DNA from: CAYQDF01 sp964416175
GTDB taxonomy: Bacteria; Chloroflexota; Anaerolineae; Anaerolineales; UBA4823
NCBI GenBank assembly: GCA_964416175.1
Contig: CAYQDF010000147.1
Location: 1 to 7,440, forward strand
Length of the DNA: 7,440 nucleotides
Direction of reading: 5' to 3'
Of the stretch, positions 1-4,523 are shown piece by piece; the first letter of the stretch is position 1, and every line of letters begins with the position of its first letter. The notes under the pieces are model-generated. The model was not told where the DNA came from. It searched no databases and saw nothing but the letters and a program-made list of their open reading frames with translations. The position numbers and the translations under genes are program-made.

Positions 1-222
1 GCATTGATTTCTGCTTTGTCCGATTCGATCGATACCAACGTGCCATTCTGGCTTTGGCCCCGCATCCTTTTCACGATGATGCGAGTGGGATCTAGTGACA
101 TGGATACCCGCGTGATCACCAGAGAGATGGTAAATCCCTTTACGACATCGGAGGGTGCTCAGGTCCTTTTGCCTGATTGGACCAAGATCTTACCTGTTGT
201 GGAAGAGATGTTTGGTCCTTAG
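1..222 (+). CDS. C-terminal end of a probable LCP (LytR-CpsA-Psr) family protein, partial
   Basis: Frame 1 is open from the first base of the window to a TAG at 220-222, giving 73 residues of a protein whose start lies upstream. The tail contains 'VNPFTTSEGAQVLLPDWTKI' followed by 'LPVVEEMFGP'. I recognise this as the style of the end of LCP proteins from Chloroflexota, where a short helix with a Leu-Leu-Pro-Asp-Trp motif closes the chain. LCP proteins are membrane-anchored, act outside the cell, and transfer undecaprenyl-linked glycopolymers to the wall. None of the catalytic Arg residues of the LCP domain falls in this fragment, so the call rests on the tail alone. The gene ends 4 bases before the convergent stop of the prepilin peptidase gene, and no clear terminator separates them. 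Another extracytoplasmic protein is possible. Confidence 0.55.
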   Translation, partial: ALISALSDSIDTNVPFWLWPRILFTMMRVGSSDMDTRVITREMVNPFTTSEGAQVLLPDWTKILPVVEEMFGP

Positions 223-226
223 ATCT

Positions 227-991
227 TTATCGATCAAAGTAAATGAGGATGATATCTCTAAAGAAGAAAAGAGCAGCTGCACCTGAAATTAGGAATGGTC
301 CGTAAGGGATAAATTTATAAGGTTTATACTTGCGTGTGATGATCGAAAAGCTGATGAAGCCGAGCGAGAACACACCTCCCAGGATTATCGCAATGAAAAT
401 ACTGGCGAAGATGGCTGGCCACCCCATCAATAAACCCAGAACGCCGCCCAGGATCACATCCCCAAATCCAAGCGCCTGATCTGCAAAATCACCCTTATCC
501 CGCCGGACGATGTGGCGCACGAACAGCCCCCCTAAGATGTATAGGACAAACATCAGCCCTCCCCCTGCCAATCCACCGAGGAAGGTATCGAATAGTCCAT
601 GCCGCCACATTCCGATAGCAATTGAGATAATTCCCCCCGCCAGGCTTATTGGATGCAGGATTAAATGATGTTCGAGATCAATGACTACGACCGTTGCAAA
701 ATAAATTATGATCAGCCAGCCAGTGAGGAACTCAACGCTTGACGAGGTGCCGTTCCAATACCACAAAGTAATGCCAGCAAGGGATATCTCCGTGATCCAT
801 GTTCGCAGATGTCTTCTACGATAGCAGGTAGTGCACTGGCGAGGCCAGAATAAATAATTGCGCCAGGTTTGTCCCGAACCGCATTCCAGGCAGATTGGTT
901 GAGCAAGTGATCTCTTGCTTGGCAGCACATCCGCAATGTAATTGACGAAGATTCCTGCGAACCACCCCAACACTAGAATCATCAATGACAT
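227..991 (-). CDS. pilD: type IV prepilin peptidase (A24 aspartic protease)
   Basis: This 254-residue integral membrane protease would cleave the leader peptide of type IV pilin-like precursors and, in many family members, also N-methylate the new N terminus. The catalytic Asp pair is visible: Asp105 in 'VVVIDLEHHLI' and Asp178 in the GxGD motif 'LGFGDVILGG'. The N-terminal cytoplasmic loop has two CxxC pairs (Cys34/Cys37 and Cys53/Cys56), the zinc-binding set of classical PilD enzymes. Hydrophobic stretches near residues 4-20, 68-80, 91-105, 112-128, 137-158, 176-212 and 233-252 fit a polytopic protein, and 'IPYGPFL' near 228-234 is a family signature. Length is normal. The ATG at 989-991 is chosen because the hydrophobic N terminus begins there. 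No Shine-Dalgarno precedes it; a TATAAT ends 7 bases before it, predicting a leaderless message. No pilin or assembly gene is nearby. Confidence 0.93.
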   Translation of the reverse strand: MSLMILVLGWFAGIFVNYIADVLPSKRSLAQPICLECGSGQTWRNYLFWPRQCTTCYRRRHLRTWITEISLAGITLWYWNGTSSSVEFLTGWLIIIYFATVVVIDLEHHLILHPISLAGGIISIAIGMWRHGLFDTFLGGLAGGGLMFVLYILGGLFVRHIVRRDKGDFADQALGFGDVILGGVLGLLMGWPAIFASIFIAIILGGVFSLGFISFSIITRKYKPYKFIPYGPFLISGAAALFFFRDIILIYFDR

Positions 992-998
992 GGCAGAA

Positions 999-1007
999 AT
1001 TATAGCA
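999..1007 (-). promoter_or_regulatory. extended -10 promoter of the prepilin peptidase gene, probably leaderless
   Basis: On the minus strand the sequence TGC-TATAAT (1007 to 999) is a perfect -10 hexamer with the extended TGn element. Seven bases separate it from the ATG at 991, so transcription should begin at or within a base of the start codon. No convincing TTGACA-like -35 is present at 16-18 bases spacing, which is tolerable for an extended -10 promoter. Confidence 0.6.
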
Positions 1008-1046
1008 TCGCGAGCTCAGGACATTCTTTACAAAGTTGTTTTGTTG

Positions 1047-1052
1047 TAGAAT
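1047..1052 (+). promoter_or_regulatory. -10 element of the SAM hydrolase-murA unit, probably leaderless
   Basis: TAGAAT (5 of 6 to consensus) lies 7 bases upstream of the ATG at 1060, the same spacing as the divergent TATAAT on the other strand. The 17-base-spaced hexamer TTCTTT (1024-1029) is a poor -35. There is no Shine-Dalgarno between it and the ATG. The call rests on position and on the symmetry with the opposite promoter. Confidence 0.45.
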
Positions 1053-1059
1053 TTTGGTT

Positions 1060-1917
1060 ATGATTCCCAATCCGATCATCGCCTTAATGACTGATTACGG
1101 TATGAAGGATCCTTTTGTCGGGATATTGAAAGGGGTCATTGCTGAAATTGCGCCCGATGCCAGAATTATTGACATCACACACGATATCCCATCGGGGGAT
1201 ATCAAACGGGGGGCTGTGTATCTTTGGCAGTCTGTGCCCTTCTTCCCCCAGGGAACAATCTTCGTCGGAGTGGTTGACCCGGGAGTGGGCACTGATCGCG
1301 ATCCAATAGCGATCGAAACAGAAACCGCCATTTTCATTGGTCCTGATAATGGACTGTTTTCATTTATCCTGCCATCGAATTTTAGAGCCTGGGTAATAAA
1401 GAACCAGGAATTTTTGCTCCCGCTTACGGGAAACACATTCCATGGTCGGGACATCTTTGCTCCGGCAGCTGCTTATGTGGCAACGGGAGTCCAGCCAGCA
1501 GATCTGGGAGTGCCAGCAGACAAAGTCGTCCTGCTACCTTTTCCTTTACTAAAGATTATTGATCCAAACACGATCGTGGGTGAAATCCTGTTCGCTGATC
1601 GCTTTGGCAACTTACTTACAAGCATTGGAAGGTTCTATCCCTGTGGAGATCAAGAGTATAGATTGAACCCATGGCATAAGGATCATCAGGTTTCAAAATC
1701 AGGATCAGAGTATTCCGCCGTAAAGATGGGAATTGAACTTCCAGATGGTACCATAGTGCCGTGGGTGAAAACATTTTCAGATTTGACAGAAGGCGAATGT
1801 GGGTGCTTGGTCGGGGGAAGCGGTTTATTGGAGATCGTCAGTTACAGGAAGAGCGCTGCTGAAATACTCGGCTTGCTGGAGAGCGCACCAATCACACTCA
1901 AGAGATTAAGGGATTAA
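1060..1917 (+). CDS. SAM hydroxide adenosyltransferase (SAM hydrolase, DUF62 family)
   Basis: This 285-residue cytosolic protein belongs to the SAM hydroxide adenosyltransferase family, related to bacterial fluorinase and chlorinase. Studied members use water (as hydroxide) to split S-adenosylmethionine into adenosine and methionine. The conserved Asp-Arg-His set is visible: Asp73 in 'VDPGVG', Arg80 in 'GTDRDPI', and His128 in 'TFHGRDIFAPAA'. 'ALMTDYG' (9-14), 'GPDNGLF' (94-100) and the C-domain 'LFADRFGNLLTSI' (177-189) are also family signatures. The long loop typical of fluorinase is not seen between residues 80 and 95, so a halogenase is unlikely. The ATG at 1060 is preferred over a TTG at 1036 because family proteins begin just before the TDYG motif and a -10 element lies between the two. 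murA starts 2 bases after its stop, so the two are probably co-transcribed. The physiological role of the family remains unclear. Confidence 0.92.
   Translation: MIPNPIIALMTDYGMKDPFVGILKGVIAEIAPDARIIDITHDIPSGDIKRGAVYLWQSVPFFPQGTIFVGVVDPGVGTDRDPIAIETETAIFIGPDNGLFSFILPSNFRAWVIKNQEFLLPLTGNTFHGRDIFAPAAAYVATGVQPADLGVPADKVVLLPFPLLKIIDPNTIVGEILFADRFGNLLTSIGRFYPCGDQEYRLNPWHKDHQVSKSGSEYSAVKMGIELPDGTIVPWVKTFSDLTEGECGCLVGGSGLLEIVSYRKSAAEILGLLESAPITLKRLRD
1908..1913 (+). promoter_or_regulatory. Shine-Dalgarno site of murA
   Basis: AAGGGA lies inside the last codons of the SAM hydrolase gene, 6 bases before the murA ATG at 1920. It shows that murA is translated from an internal site on a shared message, in contrast to the first gene of the unit, which has no such site. 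Confidence 0.6.
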
Positions 1918-1919
1918 CC

Positions 1920-3209
1920 ATGGAAAAATTTATCATCAACGGTGAAGTACCTCTTCGAGGTGAAGTGACGCCATCTGGGAATAAGAATTCTGCCTTGCCA
2001 TTGATTGCTGCAAGTTTATTGACTGAAGAGCCAGTGGTGCTGCACAACGTCCCGGCAATAAAGGATGTTGAAACCATGCTGGCCCTGATCACGGGACTGG
2101 GCGTCGATGTCGAAAAAGCTGGCGATCACAGCTGGCGGATCCAGGCTGCCCAGGTCCGGCCAGCTGACCTCGATCCCGATTTGTGCCGTCGAATCCGGGC
2201 TTCAATCCTGCTCGCTGGACCGATGGTCGCCAGAACTGGAGAGTTGCACCTGCCACCTCCAGGCGGGGATGTTATCGGGAGGCGTAGAGTCGATACGCAT
2301 ATTCTCGCACTTCGATCGCTCGGCGCAAAAGCGGATTACGATCGTTCCAGGCAGGTTTTCTACTTCAGATCAAAACGGCTGAAAGGGTCGAATATTCTAC
2401 TGGATGAGGCAAGCGTTACAGCCACAGAAAATGCCATTATGGCTGCTGTGACAGCGCAAGGAACCTCGATCATCAGCAATGCTGCATCAGAGCCCCACAT
2501 CCAAGAGCTATGTCATTTTTTGAACCACTGCGGTGCAAAGATCGATAATTTGGGATCGAACACCTTGCATATCACCGGTGTTCCTCGGTTGCATGGTGGA
2601 GAATTTACCGTCGGACCGGATTACCTGGAAGTGGTCAGTTTCATTGGTGCTGCGGTTGTCACGCACGGGTCCATTCGCATAAGGAATGCGGGAACTCAAT
2701 ACTTACCGATGATCGCTTCGGTTTTCCAGCGGCTGGGGGTATCCTGGGATGTAGAAGGTGATGATGTTATCGTGCCGTCAAACCAGAAACTGGCCGTAGT
2801 GCCCGATCTCGGTAATGCAATCCCAGAGATCAGTGTTATGCCCTGGCCTGCTTTCCCTACAGACTTGATGAGCATCGCGATCGTCGTGGCGACTCAATCA
2901 AAAGGCAGTGTGCTTTTTCATGACTGGATGTATCCCAGCCGGATGTTTTTCATTGACAAGCTGGTGAATATGGGTGCTCATATTGTTTTATGTGACCCTC
3001 ACCGGAGTATCGTTCAGGGTCCAACAATTCTTTACGGTGAAAAAATGGAGAGTCCTGATATTCGGGCAGGTATGGCTATGGTCCTTGCCGCACTGGCCGC
3101 GAAAGGGCAATCTGAGATCCGAAATGTAAGCCAGATCGATCGTGGTTACGAACGAATAGACGAAAAACTCAGCGCTCTTGGGGCGCGTATTGTCCGCTGT
3201 GAAGAATGA
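1920..3209 (+). CDS. murA: UDP-N-acetylglucosamine 1-carboxyvinyltransferase, Asp-type (MurA)
   Basis: MurA transfers enolpyruvate from phosphoenolpyruvate to UDP-GlcNAc in the cytosol, the committed step of peptidoglycan synthesis. The 429-residue length is normal for its two inside-out alpha/beta domains. Visible active-site residues are Lys22-Asn23 in 'SGNKNSALP', Arg122 in 'IGRRRVDTHI', Asp315 in 'PAFPTD' (the general base equivalent to E. coli Asp305) and 'IDRGYERI' (406-413) near the end. The mobile loop reads 'PGGDVIG' (114-120), so Asp117 replaces the Cys115 of E. coli. Known MurA enzymes with Asp here, such as that of Mycobacterium tuberculosis, are active and resist fosfomycin, which alkylates the Cys. 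The segment 'PDYLEVVSFIGAA' (233-245) differs from the usual RIETGTF-like motif but keeps the fold signature. The gene is the second of a two-gene unit and ends convergent to trxA. A MurA-like paralogue cannot be excluded. Confidence 0.95.
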   Translation: MEKFIINGEVPLRGEVTPSGNKNSALPLIAASLLTEEPVVLHNVPAIKDVETMLALITGLGVDVEKAGDHSWRIQAAQVRPADLDPDLCRRIRASILLAGPMVARTGELHLPPPGGDVIGRRRVDTHILALRSLGAKADYDRSRQVFYFRSKRLKGSNILLDEASVTATENAIMAAVTAQGTSIISNAASEPHIQELCHFLNHCGAKIDNLGSNTLHITGVPRLHGGEFTVGPDYLEVVSFIGAAVVTHGSIRIRNAGTQYLPMIASVFQRLGVSWDVEGDDVIVPSNQKLAVVPDLGNAIPEISVMPWPAFPTDLMSIAIVVATQSKGSVLFHDWMYPSRMFFIDKLVNMGAHIVLCDPHRSIVQGPTILYGEKMESPDIRAGMAMVLAALAAKGQSEIRNVSQIDRGYERIDEKLSALGARIVRCEE

Positions 3210-3222
3210 TCCACAAGCGAAT

Positions 3223-3275
3223 GGAATAATCTAATTAATTCAAAGCGGTGGTTATTCCGAAGCGACGTTAATTAG
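3223..3275. terminator. AT-rich inverted repeats in the murA/trxA convergent gap
   Basis: The 62-base gap between the convergent stops holds two mutually exclusive inverted repeats. One pairs 3223-3231 with 3250-3258 (GGAATAATC with GGTTATTCC, one G-T wobble, 18-base loop). The other pairs CTAATTAA (3231-3238) with TTAATTAG (3268-3275) perfectly. Position suits a bidirectional terminator, but neither stem is G+C rich nor followed by a clean T tract, so an intrinsic terminator is only weakly supported. Confidence 0.25.
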
Positions 3276-3646
3276 TTCTGGCGCCCCGGACCTGGTTCTG
3301 TTACACTTTCTACCACGCTGAGAAATTCGTTGACCACCTCTCTCAGCATTGGTTCTGGCAGAGCTCCTACCTGTCGGTGAACAATTTTTCCGTTAGCAAC
3401 GAAAAGCATCGTCGGGATTCCCTGTATCTGGAACTTTCCAGCCCATTCAGGGTTTTCATCCGTATTAACTTTCGCGACCAGCAGTTTCCCGGCGTTCTCT
3501 TTCGCGAGTTTATCGAGGGTTGGTGCAACCATCCGGCACGGTCCGCACCAGGGAGCCCAAAAATCCACAATTACAGGGATTTTTGAATGCAAGACCGTTT
3601 TCTCGAATGCGCTGTCTGTGACGTGGATGGGTTCATCAATAATCAT
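3272..3646 (-). CDS. trxA: thioredoxin
   Basis: This 124-residue cytosolic thioredoxin would reduce protein disulfides using electrons from thioredoxin reductase, which is not in the window. The active site 'FWAPWCGPCRMVAPTLDKLA' begins near residue 29 with Cys34 and Cys37. The usual cis-proline is Pro78 in 'IQGIPTMLF', and 'VNTDENPEWAGKF' (60-72) is the typical central stretch. The chain is slightly longer than the usual 105-110 residues, with a polar tail rich in Pro, Gly and Glu after about residue 112. An in-frame GTG at 3676 would add 10 residues. The ATG at 3646 is chosen because GGAG (3653-3656) sits 6 bases before it and the family N terminus starts here. The gene is divergent from scpA and convergent with murA, so it is probably monocistronic. 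Confidence 0.95.
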   Translation of the reverse strand: MIIDEPIHVTDSAFEKTVLHSKIPVIVDFWAPWCGPCRMVAPTLDKLAKENAGKLLVAKVNTDENPEWAGKFQIQGIPTMLFVANGKIVHRQVGALPEPMLREVVNEFLSVVESVTEPGPGRQN

Positions 3647-3652
3647 TTTTAT

Positions 3653-3656
3653 CTCC
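3653..3656 (-). promoter_or_regulatory. Shine-Dalgarno site of trxA
   Basis: GGAG on the minus strand, 6 bases before the ATG at 3646, decides the trxA start in favour of this ATG over the in-frame GTG 30 bases upstream. Confidence 0.65.
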
Positions 3657-3691
3657 AATACATCTTTCTTCACCAAGTTTCTTGCTCAGTA

Positions 3692-3720
3692 AGTATAGCA
3701 TGGTGTCAAATAATTGTCAG
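3692..3720 (-). promoter_or_regulatory. promoter of trxA
   Basis: On the minus strand CTGACA (3720-3715, 5 of 6 to consensus) is followed after exactly 17 bases by TATACT (3697-3692, 5 of 6), with an extended TGn just before the -10. Transcription should start near 3685, giving an untranslated leader of about 39 bases that carries the trxA Shine-Dalgarno. This is the best-formed promoter in the window. Confidence 0.7.
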
Positions 3721-3721
3721 G

Positions 3722-3727
3722 TATAAT
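3722..3727 (+). promoter_or_regulatory. -10 element of the scpA promoter
   Basis: A perfect TATAAT lies 16 bases before the scpA ATG at 3744. It predicts a leader of only about 10 bases, without a Shine-Dalgarno. No good -35 is seen at 16-18 bases spacing. The element lies one base from the -35 of the divergent trxA promoter (3715-3720). It also argues against an scpA start at the in-frame TTG at 3714, which would place the promoter inside the gene. Confidence 0.55.
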
Positions 3728-3743
3728 CCGGACACTGGTTATC

Positions 3744-4517
3744 ATGAATGTAATCGATTTTCGAGATACATATAACGTCACAACTCCGGTCTACGAAGGC
3801 CCTTTAGATCTGCTTCTTCAGCTGATCGAGCGAGCTGAACTGGATATTACGAAGCTCGCTCTCGCGCAGATCACTGACCAATACCTGGAATATATAAAAG
3901 ATCTGCCGGAGCTATCGCCTGATCAGGTATCGGAGTTCTTGGTGATCGCGGCAAGATTGCTTCAAATAAAATCTGAAGCACTCCTTCCAAGGCCACCTAC
4001 CCGACTACCCGGCGAGGAAGATCCAGGTGAAGCTCTTGCCCGGCAGTTAATCTTGTATCGTCGATATAAGAAAATTGCCGAGATCCTTGGGAGCCGGCAG
4101 CAGAATCGATTGAGGACATTTGTCCGGACTGCCCCGACGCCTTATGCTGGTCGTCGTGTTGAACTCTCTGGGGTGAATCTGCAGGACTTGGTTATTTCAG
4201 CACAATCCCTCAGAGGTCGAGTCCAGCAGCCGATGCTACCTTTAGATCAGGTGGTTGCAATGCCCAGGATCACGATCCGCCAAAAACTCAGGGCGATTGT
4301 ACAGATATTGAACCAGAAGAAGATCGCTTATTTCAAATCATTGATTGATAAAACCTCCTCGCGAATTGAAATTGTGGTCACATTTTTGGCTGTCCTGGAA
4401 TTGATCCGGTTGCATCTTGTGAAAGTCAGCCAGGAAGGCTTATTTTCGGATTTCAATATCGAAGCGGATGGTCTCTGGCAGGGCGAGGATGATCTTGAGC
4501 TGGAATTCGGTGAATAA
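3744..4517 (+). CDS. scpA: segregation and condensation protein A (ScpA kleisin)
   Basis: ScpA is the kleisin subunit that bridges the two heads of the SMC dimer and binds ScpB, forming the condensin that compacts and segregates the chromosome. The 257-residue length is typical. The N-terminal SMC-binding helices are recognisable from 'VYEGPLDLLLQLIERAELDI' (16-35) and 'ITDQYLEYI' (43-51), followed by 'EFLVIAARLLQIKSEALLP' (64-82). A variable middle leads to the C-terminal winged helix, 'VVTFLAVLELIRLHLVKVSQ' (211-230), which contacts the other SMC head. The tail is strongly acidic (248-257). The ATG at 3744 is used because the family starts just before YEGPLDLLL and because of the upstream -10 element. 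The usual partner scpB is not the next gene; a DUF255 protein follows after 6 bases, probably in the same transcript. Confidence 0.93.
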   Translation: MNVIDFRDTYNVTTPVYEGPLDLLLQLIERAELDITKLALAQITDQYLEYIKDLPELSPDQVSEFLVIAARLLQIKSEALLPRPPTRLPGEEDPGEALARQLILYRRYKKIAEILGSRQQNRLRTFVRTAPTPYAGRRVELSGVNLQDLVISAQSLRGRVQQPMLPLDQVVAMPRITIRQKLRAIVQILNQKKIAYFKSLIDKTSSRIEIVVTFLAVLELIRLHLVKVSQEGLFSDFNIEADGLWQGEDDLELEFGE

Positions 4518-4523
4518 TCTGCC

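Noticed and set aside
1036..1059. TTG at 1036 as start of the SAM hydrolase
   Set aside because: The added 8 residues are not typical of the family and the likely -10 element (1047-1052) would fall inside the gene.
712..1079. Minus-strand open frames overlapping the prepilin peptidase and the start of the SAM hydrolase gene
   Set aside because: They lie in other frames of well-recognised genes, have no domain features and cross the divergent promoter region.
3647..3676. GTG at 3676 as start of thioredoxin
   Set aside because: The ATG at 3646 has a good GGAG at 6 bases and matches the usual thioredoxin N terminus.
3704..3709. TTGACA on the minus strand as the trxA -35
   Set aside because: The hexamer is perfect but only 6 bases from the TATACT; CTGACA at 3715-3720 has the correct 17-base spacing.
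3377..3775. Two plus-strand open frames opposite trxA
   Set aside because: They are antisense to a conserved thioredoxin, and their translations show only reverse-frame composition.
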